NCBI GenBank assembly: GCA_000708835.1
Contig: DF237767.1
Location: 1-30,871 of the forward strand
Source: Klebsormidium nitens
Taxonomy: Eukaryota; Streptophyta; Klebsormidiophyceae; Klebsormidiales; Klebsormidiaceae
DNA: 30,871 nt
Reading direction: 5' to 3'
Of the stretch, positions 1 through 11,874 are shown piece after piece (position 1 is the first letter of the stretch; every line of letters starts with the position of its first letter). Position numbers and translations under genes: made by a program. The notes beneath the pieces were generated by a model that made no database searches, was not told where the DNA came from, and was given only the letters and a program-made list of their open reading frames with translations.

Positions 1-511
1 CACATTATTTACCTCTTATCCTACGGCGTCCGGAGCCAGATCTTCGCGCGCTGCTGGCCCGGATTGTCGCCACGTGTCTGGGCGGTCGGTTGGGGGACGT
101 TTCTCAAGTGCGTGGCTGACGTCGTACTCTGCACGTCCTCTTTTTCCTCTACACGTTTGGCGTTTGGGTGTTAGAATACTCTCGAAGGAGCCCCAATCAG
201 CTTTTGCGTTTTTTGCTCCAAGCTGCTTCTCCGGACTTTCCAAGTTCTACGTCGTACGGGCGTTATGTAAAGTTGAACGGGAAGAAAGAAGAGAGGAAAG
301 ACGGAAGCAACACGTGATCCCTCTTTGCGGATTGTTTGATTGCAGACATACCGCTTCACGAAATCCCTGAGCCTTCTTTATCCATACAGCTCCTGGATTT
401 TAACCGCAGTTTTGGGCACGCTTGTCCGTTCGTTCCGACTTCGTTTGTCAAGATCAACAGGTGTAGAGTTGACATTGGCAACTCAGACGGTTTCTGCTTT
501 TGTGCATTTAG

Positions 512-2302
512 ATTGGGCATCCCAAGCTGCGCGGCCCTCTGCTTGCAAATCTGTTCGTTTGAAACGCTGATAATCATGGCGGGCTGGCTCTCGGTGAGTT
601 TTGGGCTAATCTCCGCTTTGCATCTCCTGATTCTTAGGAAGGCTCGACTTGTGCACCTCCGGTGCAAGGGAAGCTGACATGGCCAGAGTTTTCAGGCAGG
701 AGTTGTGGCTCCCGGGTTCGTCTCTTCGAGATGCTAAACGATTCGAACGTCTTTGATATCTCGCGAGCTCAGTCTTGAAATAGTACGGAAAGAAACAGCA
801 TCATTAAAGAGTGGCTCAATATCGGCCTACTCAGTTTCTTGCGAACTCATCTCATAGCCGGTTATACAGAGGTCTGCTTGGGGGCGGGGCTGTCTTTAGG
901 CTGTCGCAACAACTCGAAGATTGCCCTCCTTTCTCGGCACACTGGCTGCGTCAGATATTTACAACTGATCTCTAATCTAAAAGCTATTGCGTGTCGATGC
1001 AGAATCCGGCGTACAGCATCGGTGCCCTTTCCATCTGCTTCAACCTGAACGCTTCACTGTCCGGTGTCACATTTGGCGTTGCAACCGCATCCAGGTATGA
1101 AGACGCACTCACACTGCCTATCCGTCGAGCCTGCTGTGGCAGTTCCGTTATATTACCGGACCAGGTTTTGGCATACGAGGTCATTCGTTTGTATAGTTGC
1201 ATGATCGGGCCGTCTTTCGGTGATGACAGGAAGATTCCGCTTCCAGATCCACCTGGTTAACGGACGTTGACCAACTTTTAAGAAGACGGTCTTGCTGAAG
1301 GTGCATCTAACCAGTGGCTAACGAGGCTTGCATGATTAAGACTACAGTCTCGGAATCAAATCGGCATCACTTGCTCCAACACCAGATTCCTCTTTTCTAT
1401 TCCGAACCCAGCACCGGAGACAGTTCTTCAAGCTCAGCCCCGCTTGTAGAGATATTTTATTGCTTCGACCGCTTGAGGGAGGCCCACATTCGTGGATCAG
1501 AAGCGGAGGAGTTACGGTCTAACCCACCCGCTTCGTCTCTTGCCTTTTGCAGTACGCGGATCGCGGTAGCCCTGGGTGCAAACAAGCCCCACGTTGCACG
1601 AGCCGCTTCCAAGGCCTTCATCGCGGTCGGCGTCGCTTTAGGCGCCGCCATCGCGGCCGCGCTCGCGGCCTTCCGGCGCCACTTCATTGCGGCGCTCACC
1701 TCCGAGCCCGAGACCGCCTGCCTCGCGGCGCAGGTGATTTCTCTTCAATCTTATGATAGTAAGCTCTACGTATAGTAATCTCTAGGTATAGTAAGCTCCT
1801 AGCCTAAGAGTAAAAGCATCACCTGCTCCGCACCCGTACCCACCCTAAACCCACAAACGTTAACCAACCCCACCCGTCCCAGGCTGCTTGGCTTACTTTA
1901 ACTAAAGCTTACTTCACCTAACTCGAAGTCTTTATACGCAGGTCCTGCTCGTCCTGGCCGGGTAATCGCTCCTGGACAGCCCGCAGGAAATCGCGCAGGG
2001 GATTCTGCGCGGGAGCGCGCGGCCGCACTTCGTGTTCCTCATCGTTGATCACGCAATACCCGCTGGGGATCGCGGCGTCGGGCGCGCTGGGGGGCCTGGG
2101 TGTCTGCGGGCTGTGGCTGGGGATGGTCATCGCTGACGTGGCGGCGCAGCTGACGTCCGAGGTGACCCTGGTGTGGAAGACGGACTGGGAGGACCTGGCC
2201 GCGAAAGTGCGCGCCCGTACAGCCGCTTCGAAGGGAGCGCCGCCAAGATTAGAAGGGGTTGAGGACTCTGAAAAGGGACTCGGACGCCCCCTGCTGAGCT
2301 AG
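512..2302 (+). pseudogene. MATE-family efflux transporter, C-terminal half, apparently disrupted
   Basis: MATE (DETOXIFICATION-type) proteins export organic cations, metabolites or citrate in exchange for H+ or Na+. Four exons fit the plant-type family in order: 512-593 (GIPSCAALCLQICSFETL), 1003-1094 (ALSICFNLNASLSG), 1553-1733 (STRIAVALGANKP, then a hydrophobic helix) and 1942-2302 (GLGVCGLWLG, then a W-K-T-D-W-E tail). The first three junctions keep phase (phase 0 at 593/1003, phase 2 at 1094/1553, phase 0 at 1733/1942). The last exon is damaged. The family-like frame meets TAA at 1963-1965, and family similarity moves by one base near 2044 before running to the TAG at 2300-2302. The first exon enters in phase 2, so more N-terminal exons must exist. 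I could not find them in 1-511, and they may lie left of the window. I read this as a pseudogene, though base errors in the sequence would look the same. Confidence 0.78.
1756..1803. repeat. Three imperfect 16-bp tandem copies inside a MATE intron
   Basis: Copies start at 1756, 1772 and 1788, each beginning ATAGTAA and continuing with a GCTC or TCTC core. They sit just after the donor at 1734. No coding role is visible. Confidence 0.7.
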
Positions 2303-3437
2303 TCAGTCGAAAGCGACGAAGGGAACCAAAAGGTTGTGTAAATTACAAGCACTTTGTCCACCCACACCGGAATAAGACCTTCATCCTCATCCGCACTGGA
2401 CACGCACTGGAATGGGACCTTCATCCGGCAAGTCCGAGCTCAGTGGTATTTGAATTATTCTAAGGCCCGGGAGTTGTCAGGCGCTGTTTGAAGCACTTGT
2501 GTAGCGGATCTCAGAGTACGTGCAGTCGGAAGTCTCGCAAAATAGTTATGGCTCGACTTTCATAAAAAGAAAGTGTCGGAGGTTCGTCCAAGAAAAATGT
2601 CCATTGGAGCTAGGCCGCATCAGACAGCGTTTCAGTCGCTCAGATCTAACCGGCAACAGTTGGAGCCCAAGAAAGTACCCGTAGTAAGGCTCTCGAGTCG
2701 TCAAAACTGCCAATACCGGAACACAGTAACGGGGTCGTGACTGCGACAGAAATCTGCTAAAACAACGCTGATGCTTGGATATAGAAGCCCCTGCCGGCCG
2801 CGGGCTGCCTAATTAGAGTCCGCATCCCACAGGCGATCTGTGTGTACAAAGCTTTTGAAGCCATTTTGTTAGGTCGCGGACGCGCAGTCTTGATACAGAA
2901 TTGAGCTCAGCATGCAGACTGTATAGGAGGTGCGGCATGCCAGCATACGAAGCTGGTTACCGACGCCAGTAAGATGATACACTGATCATTCGAAAGGTCA
3001 TGCATGATATATGCAAATCTTTGAATCTGGATTCGAACCGCTACTCATGGAACGCCAAGCTGTATCTGCCCGCATGCAAAATAAAGGTCTTCCAGGAATG
3101 CTTTTATTGAACCGTTCCTCCTTTACATCGTGATATCCGCGTAACAGCACTCCGCTGACATTCCACACCTACTGTCATGCGGTTTCCTTTCAGCAAGCCT
3201 TGCGCTCACCTTCCGGACGGCCGCAGGACGACGGCTCTTCAAGCCGGGCTTCGACGTCCTGCTTAAGGACTTTCCAACCCGGCCTACTAAAACCTGCGAA
3301 TACCAAAACAAATTTACCACGAGAATGTCGCCTAGAATGTTTGGACAGCTGATACGTACTCTGACTCACGCCACAAAGAAGCCCTGAATCATGGGCAGCA
3401 GACCTCCTGACTGTCATTTGACAATCTCGCTGCGCAG
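2303..3437. other. Intergenic or intronic stretch, no gene recognised
   Basis: I see no long open frame with a familiar protein signature on either strand. A TGTAA word lies at 2336-2340, about 35 bases after the MATE stop. TGTAA is the usual poly(A) signal of chlorophyte algae, but one copy is weak evidence. Upstream exons of the bestrophin at 3438 would be expected here and were not found. Confidence 0.5.
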
Positions 3438-3716
3438 GTCCCGTTCGCGCTGTATCACCTGATCGCGATCCTCACAACGTCCTTCCTCTTCGTGATGGCG
3501 TACCAGTTCGTCTTCGTTGCCGGCTACCTAGGATGCGTGCCGGTTTTGCTACCGACGCTGGGATTCCAAAGCCTGCGCGAGCTCGCCAACGTGCTCGCGG
3601 ATCCGCTGGGCAATGACGACACCGACATCCCTGTGTTTGACTATGTCCTGGAGTGGCACACCACCATGGAAAGCATGATCAACCTGCCCAGGGAGAAGGA
3701 GTCAGTCAGCCCGTAA
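3438..3716 (+). CDS. Bestrophin-like chloride channel, C-terminal exon only
   Basis: Bestrophins (RFP-TM/UPF0187 family) form pentameric anion channels; in algae and plants several sit in the thylakoid membrane. The exon follows an acceptor ending 'gcgcag' and starts in phase 0 with VPFALYHLIAIL. Two hydrophobic helices come next, then the family signature just after the last helix, here ELANVLADPLGNDDTDIPV, which corresponds to the 'DPFG-D-xD-P' calcium-clasp-like stretch. A tail to the TAA at 3714-3716 follows. No exon for the N-terminal two thirds was found between 2303 and 3437, so this is a 3' fragment or the end of a gene with very long introns. The stop overlaps a possible donor (GTAAGC at 3713), so the exon could also end there and the gene continue. 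Confidence 0.72.
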   Translation, partial: VPFALYHLIAILTTSFLFVMAYQFVFVAGYLGCVPVLLPTLGFQSLRELANVLADPLGNDDTDIPVFDYVLEWHTTMESMINLPREKESVSP

Positions 3717-6479
3717 GCCTCGGTTCGAGGAAAGTCAGAAAGAGAAGAACAAGTTTGCTAGAAATGTCGGCAAACGAAGTGACGAATTCAGACACGCAAG
3801 TACAGCTATGACGCTGATTCTCTTTACAGTGATTATATCAGATTCTCAGATATTGAACGCAACTTGTTGATCGGGTCCGGGAAAAACTTGGAGTGATCCA
3901 TGCCCTGCACGCTTCTTTTATTTCTCGGCTGACCAGGATCACTCAGCGATAGCCGAAGCACCTTCAGTCCCGCTTTGCACTAACCGGCCGTGAAACCGTG
4001 CCTTTGAGTCCCGTGACTGGTCCGTCTGCGGAGCTCTGGCTTTCTCTGCAGTATCCGATGCACCGTTCGAAGCGTGACTGGAGGGCTCCGGGCAATTGCG
4101 CGCGCGTTCTTGATATGCATTGTGTACAGAGGGCACGTCTCAGGGGCGTCTCAATTTCAAGGTCTCAGGTTTGTTTTGAGAGAGCTGCCTCTGTAAGGCG
4201 GCTCTGTCCTGTCAAAGGGTATTCGCAAGGATCAAAACTTAGTAGTTACGCCAAGAACGTCAAATCGTTGAGTGAAACATTCAAAGCTAGTCCCCATGAG
4301 ACTTCCGTGTGAGTCCAAGCCCAAGTCCGTTTGTCTTACTTCCGTTTGCCGTGCACAAACTCGGCTGTCCAATCTTGCCGGCCCGTCTTAGAGACCGACC
4401 GTTGGCCTTCAATAAGCTCCAAAATCAGCTTCACTTACTTGGGCCGTCCGATGTTGTCCCCCAAGATTCTGCTAAGCGAGCTGGACGGCCGATTTTAAGG
4501 CGCATAAATTGACCTGTTCCGCCTGGTATGTCCTTCGTGTCCGTGATTAGCATGTTAGCCTGTTCGGGCTTTAAAAGCCTCTTCGGGCTGTCTGTGGCCA
4601 GTTTTTGTCGAGCGAATATTCAAGTCTCGGCATTTTGGGTTGGGATCCACTTAACCGAGGGGGCCACGCCTTTGCTCAAGGCTCCCGCTTATCGGCAGTC
4701 CGGGTTGATCCAGGGCTCGCGTTTTGGCCGGTGATCCTGCTTCCGAGCTGCTGGTCATCTCTGATGCGTTTCAATTCTGCGTGCAGCCAGTCAGGTAGTC
4801 AGAAACGGGAGCTACTGGAAGCCGCTCGTGATTGTAAGACAGTGAAGATTCTCTAGTGCTTCGGATTTGAGTGCTCGCTTCAATGCATTTTTTCTCGGGC
4901 CGAACTGTCGGACTGTTTTTGCTGGAAGCATTCCAGCAAGGCCTTTCTTCGCGTTGGCATCTCACTTTCCAGATTCAAAGAATCCCAGAGAATCCTGGCG
5001 CCTCGACCTTTAATTCGCTCTCTGGTATATCGGTTGGATAGGGCTTCGGCTTCCTCAACAAGTATCGTACAAGTCCCGGCTTTCTCCCGTTGCTCCTTTC
5101 GTTCCGATGGCTCTGAACCGCTGGCGAAACAAGTGACATCTTGGCAAGAATTATTATCGTTCCATTTCCTAGTATCAGAGTGACTCCTGTCCACATTGAT
5201 CGAATCGAATGGCTTGAAAACTTTGCTATCTGCTCCTCCGACCAGGGGTCTTCCGTCTTTCCTGTCGGCTGCCCTTACGGTTTGTTCCGCTTCTCAGTTT
5301 CAAACAGCATTGCGACCGGCTTGGCACTATGAAACATGAGCGACTAATTCGTCCTGCTCATCTTTTCCCCTCATCTAGTGGTCTCGGGATGCCTGGTTGG
5401 GAATCAACGGCTGAAAGCCTTGTACTCGAATCCTTTATGGGCATGCGACTGAAATCATGGGAAGCGCTGCTTTGCTTGCTCGTTTACAACATTCGTGCTG
5501 CAAGTTTCAGAAGACCTGTTGGCAGTTTATGGGCGAACGTGGTCACTTTGGCAGCTTCCAAGAGTCTTTCGGTTTGAGCCGTCATCGAGGCTGTATTCAT
5601 TTGGATGCTGTGGCCAAAGCACTAGTACGCAGGATCTTAAAACAAGGTGAAGAAAGGCTGGCCCCCGTTACTTCAGCTCAGCTTTTTTTCCGTTACCTTT
5701 CAAGGTTTAAGTACCATTCCAGGGCGGTTTCGAGACCGCAAGCAATGTCGTCCGTCTATACTGGTGATCACTGGAGTCACCACCGTGCGTGCATCTTGAC
5801 GAGGCGTGAAAGCTGCCCCGCCACGCTCAGTTGCCCCTTCTCTTCAGGCGTGCCACCGAGAAAGGCACTAGAACTCAATGGTGTTGTAAAAACCTTCTCG
5901 GCTCATGTGTTGTCTCAGCTAGATTAGAGATTATGTATCGGTGAGCAGGAACCTTATAGCACACTGTTATGTCCGGCGCCTCGAATGCCCGCTGCTGATC
6001 AAGTCCATCATGTAGGGTCCATCCGCTCTGAGGGCCCTGTATACACATATTACCAATTAGACAGCTCGTGAGGGCTCGAACAGTGATTCAGGCAGTAGGA
6101 TTCTGGCCGACGGCTGGCCAGCGCCGCCGCGAAACCGTCGCTGCGATGACACCGGCGAATGCGGACAGCTCAATGTGAAAAAGATGAGGATAAAGGTGTA
6201 ACATTCACATGCCCTGTGCAACGCTATCTCGATAATTCGAAGGCAAATAGTGAACCCATAGTGACGTTGACTTCGCTCAGTAGAGTTGCGCTCTTCCATG
6301 ACGTGGGCCACACGCGACTAGCATACTACCTGGTTCCCGCCAGCCATGGTCACTTTGCAACCGGCTTTGCAAACCGTCCCGTAAACGACACAATCGTTGA
6401 TACGCGGGGCCCGGCAGCCCAGCCTCCTCCAAAGGCTGAGCAAAGGCTGATTCCGAGTCGCACCGTGATCGGACGATGA
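3717..6479. other. Long stretch without a recognised gene
   Basis: Many short open frames occur on both strands, but none shows a domain, signal peptide or splice pattern I can support. The longest ATG-led frame is 5457-5927 (+, 156 codons): basic, no recognisable motif, probably chance or a decayed element. No terminal repeats, reverse transcriptase or integrase motifs were seen. Confidence 0.5.
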
Positions 6480-6600
6480 GATTGCCCTGAGATCGGCGGC
6501 CTGACTGCCAGACACAAGCCGCCGCAAGGTCGACCGCGGCCGCCGACCGCGCTTGGGTGCGGCCGCGCGAGCGGCGCGAAACGATCAGTGCCATGGACTC
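6480..6600. promoter_or_regulatory. CpG-rich block upstream of RPN9, with inverted repeat
   Basis: Clearly more GC- and CpG-rich than its flanks. It holds an 8-bp inverted repeat, CGCGGCCG at 6535-6542 and CGGCCGCG at 6560-6567, with a 17-base spacer. Being 260-380 bases before the RPN9 start, it is a plausible promoter CpG block; that role is inferred from position only. Confidence 0.4.
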
Positions 6601-6860
6601 GATACCTACCTAGTTGCATGAGGCAAGTGGTTAGCCTAACCATTGAACTTTTTGCAGTGAAACCGGGCTCTCTCGCAGTGGTTCGAAGGACGGTTATCGG
6701 TTCAGGCTTTGACGGCACCAATCCAGATTCTGAACAGGGGAGAGAGAGCAGAAGCGCTGGTGGTGGCTGGGTAGTGGTGCTGCCTTTTTGCCATCTCATC
6801 TTCACAGCTTCAGTGGCGTGCTAAGATTCCACGGAGTAAAGTCACAGACCGGCGGCTGAG

Positions 6861-9800
6861 ATGGCGCCTCTCAAGTTCCTCGAAGATCAGCAGGTCGCTC
6901 ATCCAGAGCTCGCAGAATGGTATCAGCAGTTTGGGGACCTCTATCAGAGGAAGCTATGGCATCAACTGACCGTGAAATTGGAGCAATTTGTGTCTTTAGC
7001 AGCCCTGCAGGTGGGTATTGGTGTGCGAATATCCAGTATCGATACATCCCTTCTTCTGCTGCATCCGTTGCATGCCAGTGGCCATCTTTGGATGTCCATG
7101 TTTCATGTAGCAGTTGTGTTTTTGTGATTGTAACAAATCAATCTGGGATCCTCTCAAGCCGAAGGATCATATTTTCCATGTGCCGCTAGTGATTGAGGAG
7201 CATGATCATGATCGTCTGCACGCTGTCCTAGTCTCTTTGGTTGGTTCTTGTGTGAGATTTTTGTGTGAGCTGGGACACAAAATAGTGGTCTTCTAGTCTC
7301 CTGGTCTTTGCATCTCCACCATCGAGCGCAATCCTTGTGATCAACTGCAAGCTGAAGGCATATACGAGCTTGCTACAGTTTGCAACTCTCATCTTGGGTT
7401 TGAAGCTTATTGACCTGGTCCTCTCAGGACTGCCTTGCCTTGATCATTTGTCTATCTATTTTTAAAACCTCTCTGCCTATGCTTTGCATGTCTCGGTGGT
7501 GAGCAGCCAACACACGAAGGTGTTGTTTGGGGTCAGACTTGCTCAGTCTCCCTGTGCTTATTGGTGACGCAGCTTTGTGGCCTCACCAAAATGTTCTCTT
7601 TCTGCAGTCTGGCGATGGCCTGATCCAGCTATATCATAACTTCATTGCCGACTTTGAGACCAAGATCAACCTGCTCAAGCTGGCGCAATTTGCGGTCGTC
7701 GTATCGAGGCAGTACAGAGAAAAGGACGCTGCCATTGCCTACCTGGAGCAGATTGTGGAGAAGCTGAGGCAAACAAAGCAGGCGCGGGTGGAGGAGCCTG
7801 TCCTGTATGTCAAAATGCAGGTCAGCGTTCTGCTGTGAAACTTGCCCGTGTCCAACCGTCAGTGCCACCTTGTAAATCAGTTTGAGATCACGAAGGATCG
7901 CGGAGAGCAGGACATTTGGGCATTCAACATAGCCTCTGATGAAGATATAGAAGCTTTTTCGTGCTGAAGACTGAAAAAGGAAGGCAGCCTCAAGGGTTTC
8001 GTCATCCTCCCCACTTACCAAGATTTGGTGTTTTTAATGAGCATGGAGCAGTTGTGCTGATTAGATGTCAGCACCCCGGAAACTTCGCTTCTACTTCCTG
8101 TCGTGGCGGTCGTTTCCTTTTCTGATTCTTCTGCTGCACAGCTTGACTCCAGCCAGAGAACTTGACATTCGATCAATGATGAAAAGCGCTTGCTCTGTTC
8201 CAGATTGCGAAACTGAAGCTGCAAGGCGGGGAGGATAAGGCCACCAAGGACTTGCTGGAGGAGGGGAAGGGCACGCTGGAGAGCATGGCAGACGTGGACC
8301 CCAGTGTGCACGCTAGCGTGTACTGGGTCAGCTCGCAGTACCACAAGTCGCGGCAGGACTTTGCCGAGTTCTACCGGAGTGCGCTGCAGTACCTCTCGTA
8401 CACCTCGGTCGATACTCTCTCAGAGGACTTCAAGCTGGTGAGCCATTGCTGCCTGGAGATGGCCTTTTCCTGAGCAAGCTGTCTTTAGAGGACGAGTCTA
8501 CTGCCAATTTTCTCATGCCAACTTTTAGAGGAGTTTTGCTCACTCGGTCCTAGCTCGACAAAAGAAATTTTCTCACCTTCTATTGCACCACCTTCTATGG
8601 AACTCTCTTGAAAGTGAGCAACAGCTGAGCATCGCAAGCTTGTCTATCTTTGAAAGTCTGTGCACCCTTGCTTGCAGAACTTTTCTGTCGACCTTTCTCT
8701 CGCTGCTCTCCTGGGAGAGAACATCTACAACTTCGGAGAGCTGCTTGCGCACCCAATCGTGAGTACCTGCAAGTCTTCCAAACTTTCCAGTCATAAAGAA
8801 AAAGCATCATGGTTGGTTCTCAGCAATCGAATTGGGTCTACCGCGTGCCACTGAGCATTGTCGGATATATAACGGGAGAGCAAACCAGTTTCCTCTTCTG
8901 AATCTCTTGTCACGAAATCGCTGATCCGCCAAGACTGATAGAGCACATCATTGGTAGATTGGCTGCTTCAGGATCTTGGAGGAAAGAAGATAGACCAGGA
9001 ATCGCCAGAGCTCCTCCTCGACTCAAAGATAGTTTTCAATCGTTGTTGACCTTGGAGGCTGAGCTTTAGGCACGTGCCTTGTGTACAAGACTCTCTAGAG
9101 GAAGTAGCCAAAACGCGCTACTGTAGACGGGTTCTCTCCTTGTGGAACAGGCATCAACACTTTCGAGAACACCCCTGCACCTACAACCTCTGTTCTTACG
9201 TCTCAGACTTCAATTCTGCCAAAAACAAATTCTGGCAAACAATCGTCCAGCGGTCTTGTCGGACGCTAGTGACTGCGAGGGTACCATCACTTGTCGAATG
9301 ACACGTCCTAGAATTTTCGTGCCTCCAGCTGACTCGATGGAAGCCGTTCTGGCAGAGGCAGACTTAAGCAGACGAATGTCAAGACCTAGAGGTCTTGCAC
9401 TCAAGCACATCTGAGCCCTCACTTCCTGAACGACCTCTCCCCTTTGCGCAGATGAAGGTCTTGGAGAGCAACAAGGGCGCCGAGTGGCTGTTCCAGATCG
9501 TGCACGCGTTCAACGCAGGCGACCTCAGCAAGTACGACGCACTGTGCAACCAGTATGCAAAGCAGCTCAACGCGCAGCCTGCGCTGGTGGCCAACGAGCG
9601 CCGGCTTCGGGAGAAGATTACCATCCTCAGCTTGCTGGAGCTCGTCTTCAGGTGCGCTGAGCTTTCGGTCCGCTTTTGCTTTCCAGTTGCCTGCTGGCGC
9701 CTTTTTTCTTTGTAATCCTCGGGCTTCTTTTTCTGAGTTGTTGCTTCACGAGACTTGTTTTTCGAGCTCGTGTTTGAGGGCGCCGACGACTAGCTCTTCT

Positions 9801-10546
9801 CTCTCTTCTGACCCTTAAAGTTCTGTCTATCTTTGTCCGGTTTTTACTGTTTTGTCCCTTGTTGCAGTCATCTGCTGACTTGGCCTGTGTACTTTCTTTG
9901 AGGGGTACTGCAGGAAGACACTTGGGTGTAGCAGGGCCTGTGCACAAGTGAGAAGCTCCGAGTGGTGTCAAGTAAATCTTCCTGCCCGCATGAAGAAGGG
10001 TCTGAAAGTCACACAAGAAATCAGGCGCTAGTAGAACCTATCTCTCGCCTGTTGGGCATCTTACAAGTTGTTCTTTCTTTGCAGCCGGCCCTCAGAGGAC
10101 AGGACGATCTCGCTCGCTGAGATCGCGGAGAGGACGAAGCTTCCCATCGACGGGGTCGAATTTCTGCTAATGAAAACGCTTTCGGTGAGCGCTCCTCCCA
10201 TCGACCGCTCCCGCCATCTTTGTAAATTTCTCTGCATCCGGATCTGTTTGGTCAAGCTGCAACGAAATCATTCTAAGAAGTGTTACCTACATCGGCTTGG
10301 CTTGTCTGAAGTTGTCGTATGTTGTCAGTCGACGAATACATGAATATTTGTTTGCAGGTTCATTTGATAGAGGGCGTCATCGACCAGGTCGACGGCACCG
10401 TGCGTGTTTCCTGGGTCCAACCGCGGGTCCTAGCCGTCACACAAATCTCGGGCTTGCGCGATAGGCTCGACTCCTGGCTAACAAAGGTGCACTCGACGCT
10501 CCTTTCTATCGAGACGGAAGCACCTGATCTGATAGCTGTTAGCTGA
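6861..10546 (+). CDS. RPN9: 26S proteasome non-ATPase regulatory subunit RPN9 (PSMD13)
   Basis: RPN9 is a PCI-domain subunit of the 19S regulatory particle lid, needed to assemble the 26S proteasome that degrades ubiquitinated proteins. Seven exons join in frame: 6861-7010, 7608-7820, 8204-8437, 8678-8758, 9452-9651, 10085-10184 and 10358-10546, giving 388 residues (family about 375-390, so full length). Landmarks along the protein are LYQRKLWHQLT in exon 1, SGDGLIQLYHNFI in exon 2, ALLGENIYNFGELLAHPI in exon 4, IVHAFNAGDLSKYD in exon 5 (start of the PCI region), the winged-helix part EFLLMKTLS in exon 6, and WVQPRVLAVTQI near the C-terminus. All junctions are GT-AG and phase 0 except exon 5/6, which is phase 2. 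The ATG at 6861 gives the expected N-terminus. No lesion was seen, so this is probably an active housekeeping gene. Confidence 0.96.
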
Positions 10547-11874
10547 AATCCAAGGCTCGCTCACTCTCTGGAGATACGCGTGGGCTGACAAGGATTGCCT
10601 AACGGTGTTACTTTACAAGCTAAGCGAGGCCTTCTGTGCAGTAGTCTCAATTGTCGCTTCAATTCTTTGCGAGAGCGCAATGGCATGCCGGGCTGCATGG
10701 TTGCAGTACAGTCCTTACGACGAGTTGACTCGATGGTCGAAACAGGAATCTCATCGGCATGTTCTGGGGCGGGTTCCAACGTTGAAATGAACGTGAAAGC
10801 GGTGCTTTGCATCTGATATGGCGTCGTGTCAAACACTGTACGACTGTAATGCAGAAATTGTGAATTGCAACGTACATGCTCCCACTGACACATACTTGTA
10901 TACTGGCAGAAATAACCAACATGCTGTCGATCGAATGTGCTTACTGCGTGCTGCATTCAAAGCCAGACGTACTCCGTCTATATCTGATTCTGTGATGCAC
11001 TGCTTAAAATTGTCGATCTTAATAATGCCAGGCCTGACATACATTCTTGCTGGCATGCATGCATTGGACTTTAGCGCGCGCACGGCATGCATGCGAGAAT
11101 CTGATATTTTGATCTGTGAGGAATTAATCCGTCGACATGCATGCGTGATGGCATGTGCCGCGCATGAATAGATATCCATATGGCGGCCGTAATCCATGCA
11201 TTACTACGCGGTCTACACCGTCCGGGAGAGCACGTTCTTAGCTCTAATTATAAAGGGTACTAACGAAACTCATGATACCGTTCCGGTTCAACCGACTACG
11301 TACCTCTGCATATGCTGCTGTTACCTCGTTGATTCACGGAATGTAATTATGCCAACTTATGAGAAAGATGGTGAAATTCAATACATCAACATTTTGAAAT
11401 TATCCTCTGGAATCAGTGGATCCTAGCTTTAAAGTCCGGTATATCCAAGGATAGATGGCGTAAATGAAGTAGCAAGTTAGCTATAGGCTTCCATGATGGC
11501 ATCAAAACCGGCAATGATTTTGGGAGACTCAACTTATCTGACTTTTAGTCGCACTGCGAACCATCAGGCTCTGCTTCGTTCGAGTGCCTGCATCTGTCCA
11601 TCTGACCGCGCCCTACTAAAGCTATTTTGCTATCTTTGCCTTTCATCTTCTGCATCTCTGCGTATATTGTCGAGTCAATCGACTTGCATGGCGGTATGAA
11701 CTCTCACAGGTGCCTTCGACTTCGTCTACAAAGCGCGCTCAAATGGTTATGTTTCTATGATACAGACGTCCTTCAATCACACCTCTAACACCAGTTTCAC
11801 ATGCTTTGAACCTACTTCCTGTTCTCTACTGTTTCGGTTTCGACTGGCTCGGTCTGAAAACACTCTTGGAACCT
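10547..11874. other. Convergent intergenic region between RPN9 and the homeobox gene
   Basis: The two flanking genes end towards each other here. Several open frames exist, but they look like shadows of low-complexity, CATGCA-rich DNA. No coding sequence could be supported. Confidence 0.5.
11053..11144. repeat. Cluster of CATGCATGC palindromic motifs
   Basis: GCATGCATGC occurs at 11053-11062 and 11084-11093, and CATGCATGC again at 11136-11144, with single CATGCA words nearby. In plants CATGCA is the RY element bound by B3-domain factors. Here the cluster lies between convergent 3' ends, so a promoter role is doubtful. Confidence 0.55.

Noticed and set aside
1-511. More N-terminal MATE exons
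   Set aside because: Hydrophobic stretches exist, but none could be joined in the required phase 2 with a family-like sequence.
3025-3045. T-loop-like sequence (GGATTCGAACC on +, GGTTCGAATCC on -) suggesting a tRNA
   Set aside because: The flanking T-stem does not pair (two of five positions mismatch), and no D arm, anticodon arm or acceptor stem could be built.
5457-5927. 156-codon ATG-led frame on +
   Set aside because: No motif, no splice partners and no repeat context. It was mentioned only as the longest frame of its region.
6350-6805. 151-codon open frame on the - strand upstream of RPN9
   Set aside because: It arises from GC-rich promoter-like DNA. It has no domain pattern, and overlapping frames are equally open.
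10829-11197. Open frames of about 120 codons on both strands
   Set aside because: Both strands are open over the same CATGCA-rich DNA, which points to low complexity rather than coding.
11557-11590. TGG-TTC on the - strand as the missing W-F of the homeodomain
   Set aside because: The frame has TGA directly before TGG, and no acceptor places V-x-x ahead of it. The exon at 11991-11875 fits much better.
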